DNA of 64,000 nt, from NCBI GenBank assembly GCA_021904315.1, contig CM038917.1, forward strand, positions 13,810,041 to 13,874,040. The letters run 5' to 3'. The first letter of the stretch is position 1, and each line of letters begins with the position of its first letter. The DNA comes from Sphagnum magellanicum. Lineage: Eukaryota; Streptophyta; Sphagnopsida; Sphagnales; Sphagnaceae. Made by a program: the position numbers and the translations under genes. The notes under the pieces were generated by a model, which searched no databases, was not told where the DNA came from, and saw only the letters and a list, made by a program, of their open reading frames with translations. This document shows positions 1 through 11,300 of the stretch, in pieces.

Positions 1-64
1 GATCTAACATGATGTTAGGTTGTGTGGTGTGGGTGGTGGTGGTGGTGTTGTTGTTGCTGTACAG

Positions 65-2318
65 AGGATTACACTGAGCCTTTAGCAATGGCTCATGTAA
101 GAAGGCTTCTGGACATTGTTGCCTGTACAACTTTCTTTGGTCCCTCTGGCAAACAACTTGAACAACCCAAACAACCTGTCTCAAGCAGCAGCAGTGAGCT
201 AACGAGGAGTCCATCAAGCCAGGCAATTAGCAGTGGTGAGGACAGGCCACAATCATCATCAGCAGCAGCAGTTCAGGAGGAAGAAATTATGATTAGGGAT
301 AGTGATGATGCAGCAGGAGCAGTGATAAGAAGAAGAAGAAGAAGAAGAAGCAGCTCTGAAGGCGGGGAGACGAAGAAGACCACCACCATCACTCCAGAGG
401 TTGCAAAATCTGGGGTGGTGACAAAAGCTGCTACTACTGAGAGGGGAGTTTTCAAAGGAAAACCAGAAGCTGCAGCTGCAATGGCAGCTGCAAAAGAAGC
501 TACAGAGAAGGGAGACATGACAGGGATGTGCCCTCCCTCCAAACTGGGCCAATTTTACGAGTTTTTGTCCTTCTCACACTTGACACCACCAATTCAATGT
601 GAGTGAACCCTAAAACCTTAAACCCTAAACCCTCCATCTGATGCAGTTTCTCTCAATTCTGATTCATGTAAAACTTGGTTTGAGGCTAATCTTACATCAG
701 TGTCCTTACCGGGGTTGGTACTGGTTACAAGGTTGGCATTACCTCGGGTCCATAACAGTTTGAAACTTGGTACCATTACCTCCAAACCCTAAACAAGGGT
801 TGGTATTGCCTCAAGTCATACCAGCCTAGTAGGGTCTTTTTGCTGCCAGTATTGAAACCCAAAAAAAAAAAGACAAGGGACCTTATGTGTACTCACCTCC
901 TTCAGAGTCAAGTCAGAGGGATATTATGCCTACTTATAGGTGTAAGACCCCTCCATGCTCATTCCCAACACCTTGAAAAAAAAAGAAAAAACTTAGGTCA
1001 AGTTTTTATAGGTTGAATGAATGATCAAAAGACATATGTCGGGTGGGTACAAAAAGAAGTAAAGCTTTTGTTGTTGTTGTGGGTGATTTTTGTCACCTAC
1101 AAGGGTTTAGGGTTTGGAGGTTTAGGGTTTGGGTTTCTGGGGTAGGTAGGTTGCCATATTGGTTTGGTTGATTGTTTTTGCTGCAATTTGGGGTGTTGTG
1201 ATATAAAGACCAGGAACCCCCAGGGCTCAAAAACCTAATGATGTGAAAATTGCAGTTTTGAGGTGCTCACAGAAGCAGTCACCCAAACAAGAGGGTGACC
1301 TTTTCACATTTGTTGTAAGTGTTTTTTCTTCCTCCAAATTCTCTCAATTTATTTCATACATACATACATATATATATATATGTTGATACATCCGTCCACC
1401 CATACATAGTTACATCCTTTGGTAGCAATTTTTTTGTGAAGAAGTTGTCGATGGGTCCATTCTTATTGTCGGTGTATAAAGTATGTATGTATGTATGTTA
1501 GCTTCATGCTTCAATGTTGAAATCTTGAGATTGCACATAATTTTTGTTGAACAGAAATTTTATCATTGAAATTTCATTTGAAAATATTTCGTTCTATTTA
1601 TATGTGTAGTGAAACTTTGAAATTATACATAATTTTTATTCGAATAGAAATTTCATCATCAAAATTTCATTTGAAAATATTTCATCTTATATTATATACG
1701 TGCAATCAATGAAACCTTGAAATTGCACATAATTTTTGTTGAATAAAAAAATTTTATCATCGAAATTTCACTAGAAAATATATTTGAATCTACAGTTAAA
1801 ACATCAACTCCTCCTCTCTCTCTCTCATGGATCAAAATTTGTGTGTGTGTTTTCACTTTTGGTCACAGGTGAAACTTTGTAATGGAAAGCTTGTCACGAT
1901 CACAGCATGTGAGAAAGGATTCTACAGCTCCAGCAGACCATCCATTCATAGCCATTCACTCGTCACCTTGCTTTCTCGTCTCAGCAAAGCCTTTGCAGAT
2001 GTGTGTGTCCCTCCCTCTCTATCCTTCCAAACCTGAATTTCTGTTCAGCGAGGTTGTTCTTTGCATATATTAGTGTTGTACTCCTTTGCATTTGAAGAGT
2101 ATTCTTTTCTTTATGTAATTATAAGAAGGGATGAATGCAAAGTTTTTTCTAATGTTGAATTGCTCTTCAAAATAGTGAAAAAACATGAAGAACTGATGTT
2201 TTTGAAGAATCGATAGGTTTATAAAATTTAACATATTGAAATTTGATTTTCATTCTCGTGGCACTGAGTGTGGCAGGCTTATGATGATTTGATGAAAGGA
2301 TTTTCCGAGCGCAACAAG
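65..2318 (+). CDS. REC: REC-like gene, exons 1-4 (N-terminal part)
   Basis: Exon 65-598 follows a TGTACAG acceptor and opens in mid-codon with residues EDYTEP, then [18 protein letters not shown], the conserved end of the family's N-terminal ubiquitin-like region. A low-complexity insert follows (Ser-rich, a run of about eight Arg from an AGA microsatellite at 329-350, Ala-rich), then [12 protein letters not shown] and FSHLTPPIQ. Donor GTGAGT is at 599. Exon 1256-1314 (GDLFTFV) is only 59 nt. Exon 1869-2000 gives [20 protein letters not shown]. Exon 2277-2318 gives [14 protein letters not shown]. Phases are 1, 0, 0 and 0. The poly-Arg and poly-Ser insert is unusual for the family and probably variable in length. 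Confidence 0.9.
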
Positions 2319-5300
2319 GTACACACTATTTACTATGGAAAACTTTTGACATTTTGGAGCTTTTGATTCTTATATATTTTCCACACTCTCTTATTACAAG
2401 GGAGGTTTGAAAGTTGAGAACCTCAAGGGGTTTAGGGTTTAGAGAAAGAGAACTAACTCTCAAACTAACCTTAAACCCTAAACCTCCAAACCTCCTTCCC
2501 AAACAATTTATTCATGTTACATTTTTCACCATTAAAGCTAAAACCCTCAACCCTAAACTTCCATTTTTAAAAACCAAGATAATTTTTTATTTTATTTAAA
2601 TTTTTCCCATTCTATTTTGGTTCACATTCTTTTTTCACATTAAAATCCTTAGACCTCTAAAACAGTTTTTGGCAATATACAGTATTGTGTGTTTTTTATA
2701 CAGTGTATGCGTATCCTGGTGTGCATTATACGGTTTGAAAATATACCGTATTGTGTGCTTTTTATACAGTGTATGCGTATCCTGGTGTGCATTATGAGGT
2801 TTGACAATGTACTGTATTGTGTGATTTTTATACATTATACGTATCTTGGTGTGCATTATGAGGTTTGACGATGTACTGTATTGTGTGATTTTTATACAGT
2901 ATGCGTATCCTGGTGTGCATTATGCGGTTTGACAATCACCGTATCGTATTGGGTTTTATACAGTTTGGAAATCTACCGTATGGGCTTCGGGCAAATACAT
3001 GGGTTGTGCCGCCAGCAGCAGCGGAGAGGCCGTCTGTGTTTCCTTCTCTTCCAGTCGAGGACGCGACTTGGGGTGGCGATGGCGGAGGTCAGGCCGGGAG
3101 TAGAGACGCTCAAGCTGGTCTCATCAGGCGGCCCTGGGCTCATGAATTCTCCCTCCTTGCTGCAATGCCTTGTGCCACTTCCGAGGAGCGCCAAATCCGT
3201 GATCACAAAGCTTTCCTCTTGCACAATATGTTCGTGGACATTGCCGTTACGCAGGTTAGCTTGCTCGCAGAAATGCCATGCCCCAAACTCACTCACATTT
3301 GCGTCATGATGATGATGATGATGATGATCAGGAAGTTCATAGACATCACTTTCTCCATTTGCTGATTTCTCCATCTCTGTCTCGATCGTTGATTTCTCCA
3401 TTGCTGATTTCTCCATCTCGGTCTCCATCACTGAATTGTCCACTGATTTCTATCACTTTCTTCATCACTTTCTGCATCAAAATTTCCATCAATTTCTCTA
3501 TTACTTTCTCCATCGATTTCTCAACCATTTTCTCTATCATCATCATCAAGTTTATAGACATCACGTTCTCTATCTGTTTTTCCATTACTGATTTTTCCAT
3601 CTCTTTATACATCACTAATTTCTCTGAATCTGTCTCCACGACTGATTTCTCCACTGATTTCTATCACTTTTCTCTATCCCTTTCTCCATCACTTTCTGCA
3701 TCAAAATTTCCATCAATTTCTCCATCATTTTCTCTATCACTTTCTCCATGATTGGAGAGCTCATTGGTCACTTGAGACTTTGGTGTGACTTAGTCTGTGG
3801 GAATGACACAGTTCTGCTTCTTTTTTTTGTGGTTGCATTTATCGACAGGCAAGTGAAGTCATCCAACATGTTGATATTAGAGTTTCCCAAAAGGAACCAT
3901 CTGCGGGCGGCGGCAATAGTGCTGCTACAGATGTTCATGTGGAGAAAAGAGGTAACCTCAAGTTCACAGTGCATCGTGACATTGGTGATGCTAGCAAGAA
4001 GCTGGAAGTCAAAATTGATGCCAGCCAGGCTCTTGGGCTAAGTCCGCATCAACTAGCAGTGAAGAATCTGCTCAAGGGAGTCACTGCTGATGAGAGCACT
4101 ACTGTACATGTAAAACTTCTTATCCTCGCTCCAACTTCCTTGTTTATTCTAAGGCTCTTTGCTAGTAGTCTCCTATGCAATCAACAACAATCCTCCCACC
4201 ATGAGTTCCAGATGTCCATGTCATGTATTTTTTGAAGTGCATACTCTTGCTGCACATAATGGAGTGATGATTTAGGGTTTTGTGCAATGTTAGGATTCAG
4301 CAACTTTAGGTGTGGTGATTGTGCGCCACAAGGGGTACACTGTCCTTGTTGAAGCAGTCAGCTCTGATGTTGAGGTGGGAGAGTTACCCAGTGAGGTAGT
4401 TGTTGAAGATCAGATTGAAGGAGGTGCCAATGCTCTCAATGTTAACAGGTACTGTAGCTTATCATCTCCAATCTGCTCTTTTTCATTGTGAAATTTGGTG
4501 AAGGTTGTATAGGAATTATTGTCGTTGTTGTTTCTACCTCCAATTGATGCAGGTGTTTTTTCTACTGGATGCATTGAAACTGAACATGTCATAAAGTTTG
4601 TACAGTTTTCTCTGGATGCATCATCATGCATTGGTGCAAAGTGTGATGAGGTTGACACAGAAAGACACCACTCTTGTTGACATGTCTGCAGTCTTCGCAC
4701 ACTTCTGCACAGAAGTAGTACAAATGGGCAAGCACACTCATCCTCAGCAGCTGAAGAGTTGGAGATTGCTGAAGCTCAGATTCATGCAGTTCTGGAAGAG
4801 AGCCTGGCTAGACTAGATGAGGAGCATGACACACCAGAAGCCTTGTACATCCGATGGGAACTCGGAGCATGCTGGGTGCAGCATTTGCAAACCCAGGCAG
4901 GAGGAACTGAGAATGAAAAGGATGGATTGAAAAAAACTGAGAAAGTCCTGGAGCATGGCTCCTCAACAGTGAGTGAGAAAAAATTAAGTGCAAGAACTGG
5001 ACTTCCAACACTCAAACCGCTCAAGAAGAAGGAGTTTGATAGTTCGTTGAAAACCTCAGGTGCCATTATTATGCTTTAAGAGCATTGCATTGTGTTATGT
5101 CACCTTTGCAATGTTTTGGTTTTCAGATTGGTTGTTTGTCTTTCAGTCACATGAGGCATGTTGTGAAGACATGTTGACACATCCTCCTGCAGGGGGTCAG
5201 TCAGGTAAAGAAGATTCAGAGAATCCAGAGAATCAATCAAAGGAAGATGAGCACACAGCACCAGTGGCACAACCATCCCTCATGGCACATCTTTCAGAAA

Positions 5301-8300
5301 GCACTTTCATGCGACTGAAGGATTCTGGGACTGGCCTACATTCCAAGGTTCTCTTGTTTCCATGACCTTGATAGATGTTGCATGTGCAAAGACCACCTAG
5401 ATCAAGACTATCCTGTAGGTGATTGACAACACCAGCTATACATCATCAATAGGAATACATTGTGTGAAGGAATCCTGGATTTGAAAGTGTGATTTGCAGT
5501 GTTATTGTTTGTGATACTGCTGTCTACTCTTGCTTCATTGCAGAAGTCTACATTGGGGGTCCTTGCAAGTTGTATTGCTAACCATGGAGGAATGTAATGC
5601 AATGATGGGGGATGACTATCCTGCAGACAATTAAAGAGCTAATGGATGGAGTGCAGCAGTACTACACTGATAATGCACTGCCTAAACTGGTTCGTCTCTC
5701 AGTGATCCACTCTTTGTTTACAGTGGAATTTCTGCAATCTGCTTGCCAATTCTGTCTCCATGACAAAATGCGTTACTCACAGCAACAGGAACAATAAGTG
5801 ATGCTTTATGTTTGTTGAGCCAAATGCCAAGGCCACTGACTTCACACTGTGTGTTCCTCATCATGTGAATATGCAATGACAAAAGTGGAATCTGGTTTTG
5901 AGTACAGGTAGCAGATTTTGCATCACTGGAGCTCTCACCTGTAGATGGTCGTACACTAACAGACTTCATGCACACACGCGGTCTTCGGATGCGCTCCTTG
6001 GGCCAAGTGGTAGGTGTATTGTTATTTTGTTCAGCACACCTGATGATAATCCACCTCTCCCAAATTCTTACTCTTCCAGATTTCTTTGTTCACCTCCTCC
6101 ACAAAACACAGTTGCCTACCCGCAAATGCTTAGCTTTAGAATGATTTTAGAGCCCAGGATTTAGATTGAGAGAAGAAGATTTCTGGTGCAGGTGGTCAAG
6201 GTTGTGAGCCTCTTCTCAAGCAAGATGCTCTGTCATCTTGCACTGATGCAACATTGACACAACTGGATCTGGACATTCCTGCTCTGTCCAATGTATGATT
6301 ACTTTCCAAGATTGTTTACTATGGAGTTTTTTCCTTTTGAAATGGCAGGCAAAGCTGGCTGCGAAGTTACCTCATGTGCAGTCCCTATGTGTACATGAGA
6401 TGGTAGTTCGGGCCTTTAAGCATGTTTTGCAAGCAGTTGTTGCATCTTGCAAGAATGCAGCAGATTTGCCTTTGAACATAGCCGCAGCTCTCAATGTGAT
6501 GTTGGGTGCATCTCTCCTTGAGGAAGATTTGGAGAAGAGGCCGAGCTCTTCAAAGTACCTTATATGGACATGGGTGGAGACTTTTGTGAACAAGCGTTTT
6601 GGGTGGAAACTTGCGGGTGAGGTGATACGTTCAGAACTCCGCAAGTATGCAATACTTCGGGGTCTGTGCCACAAGGTAAAAAGGAAATTGGATTTTTGAA
6701 TCTCAAAACTCAATACAGATTGTAGAATTCTTGCAGCTAATCTGATTTATCAACTTGCTTTTCTTGTCAACAGGTGGGAATTGAGATTGCTCCTCATGAT
6801 TATGATCTGGACACACCCACCCCATTCAGAACAGGTGACATCATCAGCATGATTCCTGTATACAAGGTAGAGAAAGTCTACGCTTTCTCAATATCACTAG
6901 AATAATACTGGCAGGAGTGTCTAGGGTTGCTTCATTGTGAGTGTAGATTCTACACATTAGAAAAATTCTGGAAAAGTCTTGCATTCAGCATTTGATGATG
7001 ATGGTGGCACCAGTTAATTCATCTTGGTGTGGTTGATCATCATTATACCATTTGTGAATTTTCCTTCTCTCTCATCTTGCCTGCAGCAAGTTGCATGCTC
7101 ATCAGCAGATGGAAGGACATTGCTTGAGTCCTCCAAAACAGCACTGGATAAGGGGAAGCTTGAAGATGCTGTCACTTATGGGACTAAGGTATGATGAATG
7201 TCTTGAGCTAGCATGAAACAAATGTTTCCTAAAATACTGAAGTTTAAACCTCATTTTGAGTTTGTGTGTAGATATTGACAAAGGAACAGATTCGTTCTTT
7301 TGTTTTTGAGGTATTTTTCAGTTGTGTAACTAGACATTTGAAACAAATGCATATTCCCCTTTAAACTCCTACTAAGATTGCACTCAGAGGTATTGTGTGC
7401 ACTGGACTATGCAATCTCCACATGAAGTGCACACAAATGATGTATTGCCTACACATTCTCTAATAGTTTTAACATGTTTGCAGGCCTTGGCAAAGCTGGT
7501 TGCAGTTTGTGGGCCTTATCACCGCATGACTGCAGGTGCATACAGTCTGTTGGCAGTTGTGTTATACCACACTGGGGACTTTAATCAGGTGAGGTGTCAT
7601 TTCCCACTGTTCCAGAACCTGATCATGAAGTCTGACAGATGAAATGTCTGAATTTTCACTTTGTTTGAAGAATGTATGTGGGAGAGGTCTCCTTGTAGTT
7701 CAACAAATTGTGCATAAGAACTGAAGGATATCCTGATTGCAGGCAACAATCTATCAACAAAAGGCACTGGATATCAATGAGCGGGAACTTGGGCTTGATC
7801 ATCCTGATACTATGAAGAGCTATGGTGACTTAGCTGTGTTTTACTACCGACTTCAGCACACAGAGCTGGCATTAAAGTACAGACCTGTGACTCACTAATG
7901 TGCTTATAAATGTCCAGTGAACCTTAATGCCTGTAGAATTTTTTCCCTATAGGAATAATAATGCATCTGTAGTGGACATGGGTTCATAAGATGTTTACTA
8001 CCATTCTGAGTTGTTGACAACTGGGAACTGGAGGGGGTTGTCAGATATGTGAACCGAGCATTGTACTTGCTTCATTTAATCTGTGGACCATCACATCCAA
8101 ACACAGCAGCCACTTACATCAATATTGCAATGATGGAGGAGGGCTTGGGCAATGTTCATATTGCCTTACGGTATCTTCATGAGGCTCTCAAATGCAATGA
8201 ACGTCTCCTTGGTGCTGATCACATTCAGGTCTTTCTTCCCACTCTGTTTCAATTTCTTGTTCTAAAAAATGTTACTTATTTATCTGTGGTGTTATAATCA

Positions 8301-11300
8301 GTTTATTGATCTACAATGTGTTATATATTGCTGACACAAGTCTGGTTTGGTATATTCTTGGAGGACATTGAGTAGCCAAAGCTTGTGGGTGTGGGTGCAG
8401 ACAGCAGCAAGTTATCATGCTATTGCAATTGCACTTTCACTCATGGAGGCATATTCATTGAGTGTTCAGCATGAGCAAACCACACTGCAAATCTTGCAAG
8501 CTAAACTTGGCCCTGATGATCTCCGCACACAGGTGAGTAATCTGTTGTGAATTGCAACGTATTGGTGAAATAGTACTGAACCTAGTTGTGTGAAGGATAC
8601 AACGTTTTTGGTAAAGAGCATCATGTGCTGTTTGGAGCCCAATTCTATGAATATGTGTGATTATGAGTAATACATTTTTCCCATGTCATATAGAGCTGAA
8701 TTCGTGAAAATATTTCAGGATGCAGCAGCATGGTTAGAGTACTTTGACTCCAAGGCAATTGAGCAGCAGGAGGCTGCAAGAACTGGAGCTCCCAAGCCTG
8801 ACCCGTCAATTGCTAGCAAGGGTCATCTCAGGTACTATCCTGTTTCATTATTGGTGTGAACTGTTCTGTCAATGTTGATGTTGGACAAAGAGTTGAAAAC
8901 TATTTTGGGCTTGAGGTGTGAAATGATAACTGTGTAGTTGCAGGTCTTAAACTGTTTGAGTGCACTGTCAATCTCCAGTGTGTCAGATCTGCTGGAGTAC
9001 ATCAATACAGAGGCAGGAGAAAAGGGCAAGGAGTTGGAGAACAAGCGAAAGCCTCGACATCTGAAGGTAAGTTCCATATGGGTGAAAGTGAAGCAGGGCA
9101 GCATGAGGTACATATTGTATGCTTCCTTTTGCCTTTGCGCCTTTGGCGAATTTACAGGCCTTTACATGTTGTTTTCTACAGATAATACTCACACATACAA
9201 GCACATAGATAACTCTGGTCTCCATTCCAAATCCGAATTCCTAGGGTAGTATCTTTGTGTGAGAGCTGGTTCTGGGCTGTCTCTGTGATCAATTGAAGAA
9301 ATCTGTTGTTTCTGCTGTTGGTCCTGCTTGAAAGTGGAAATACTTCTTGTGTTTTGCACACAGAATTACTAGTTGATATGTGGTGGCAGTTTTGTGAGCA
9401 CACATTATGACACAAAGTTATGATCTGGATGTGGGGGGTTATAGTCTAAAGGCAAAGGACAAAGTCAGGCCTCCTCCACATCATCATCACGACACAGCAC
9501 AACTGATGATCTTGCTGAGGGATTGACTGTAGTTGTTTCGGACGAGGAGAGGAGTGCATCTGATTCATCTGATCCATTACCAAGAAGGGACATCTGGCCC
9601 ACTGTGCTGCCAGAACCCATTGTTCCTCCTAGTCCACAGGAGTCCATTTCACCCATTGTCACCAGTGTTGAGGCCAAACTGGGGCGTGGCAAACAGAGTG
9701 TTGTTGAAATTACAGAAGAGGAAGAGGAAGAAGGGTGGCAGGAAGCAGTTTCAAGGTCACGATCCTTTGGTGGAGGCAACAGGCGACTGGCACACAAGGG
9801 AGCTACAGTGGTTCCATATAATACTGAAGGGCAAGCAGCACACAGTGGTGGCCACCATAGGCAAAGTGGTGTAGTACTACGAGAGAGGGGTAGTGCACCA
9901 GGCACTGGGGGAAGTGCAAACCAGTTGTTGAGAAGGAGAACCTCATCAGCATATGGTCCAATTGTAGGTACATTGTCTCCACAAAGCACTGCATCTTCAA
10001 GCCTTGCCGAAAACCCAATGGGAGGTGGGAAACATTATGTAAGGCAGTTTTCTGGAAGGCCACAAACTCCCAGTTTTGCAGGGGAAGCTTCAACTCCTGC
10101 AACATTGGAGTCACCTGCAAATGTAAACAAGACAGTTTCAAGCCTGGCATTATCTCAAGCTGCACCAGATATGAGCACTGACAAGATTGAGGGAGGAGAG
10201 GCTGTCATTGCAGGAGTTGCTGTTTCACAGGCAGTCACCCACTCCACACACGGCCGAATGGCATCAGGAAGTTCTTCTACAGTTTTTGGAAAAACTGCTG
10301 GTACCTTCACCTCAGGTGGGTCAGCCCCTTCTTACAAGGAGGTGGCTCTCGCTCCTTGGGGGTCTTTCTCTCGTGTGGCTGTGACTACTGACAGAATACA
10401 GCAGGATTCATTTTCCACTACTGAGCAAGAAGGTTCCTTTTCTGAAAAACTGAAGCAGGACATGACTGCTAGTATTGAGAAAGAGACTACCATCCCTGTT
10501 GAGCAATTGCAGCAAGAAGAGCTGATCCCAGTTGACAAAGAGTCTTCTGAGCTTGTTGAAGGACAAAAGAACAAAATGTTGGCTGCCAAGGAAGATTCAC
10601 CCCAACTATCTAGAGTTTCATCTGATCTAGTCATCTCCAATGTGCTATCATCATCTTCATCCTCTGCTTCTCTCTCTGCAGAAGGCAGAGATTCCTCTTG
10701 GGATGGAAGTCTGCAACCTCCCACCTCACCCAAGGTGACAGACATTGTTGAAGTAGATGACTCAATTGATGATGCTCAAACACCAAAGATAGTCCTGGAC
10801 TCTGAAGAAATGCAACCAGACATTCAAACTCCAAAGATACCTCTGGTATCTGAAGAAGCCCAACCGGATGCTCAAATACCAAAGGTACTTCTGGAATATG
10901 AAGGAACCCTATCAGAGGGAACACATCCAGTTTCTGTAGAAGCTGGAGGAGAAGAGATGTCTGGCTCTCACATGGCTGATGTAGCAGCTGTTGAGGAACT
11001 GGACGAAACTGTTTCCAGTAGTGCTGACACTGTGGAATCTCCAAGTGATGAGGAGATACCTTTACCAGAGACAGAGATACCTCCCTCAGAAAAGCCTAGT
11101 GAAGTTTTTGTTGATGTGGAAGCTAGGACAGAAATGGAGGAGGTTGTTGAAACTGAGATTTCAGTGCAGATTCCATCTTACGGCCATGAAAGGACTGGAG
11201 CCGGGGTTGACAGTGAGAAGAGGGAAGAAGACTCTTCATCAGCACAGCCTGTTGTGATTCATGAGGCACCAGTCTCACCAAGTACACCTGACAGTTCCTC

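Noticed and set aside
3278-3751. 150-codon ORFs on both strands in REC intron 5
   Set aside because: Made of ATG and TTTCTCCATC repeats inside an intron.
6181-6300. Possible extra REC exon after CAGGTGG at 6194
   Set aside because: The family alignment is continuous between 6009 and 6349, and the stretch soon meets stops.
9465-9989. 174-codon ORF on the minus strand
   Set aside because: Complement of the REC tail exon, composition is that of a shadow frame.
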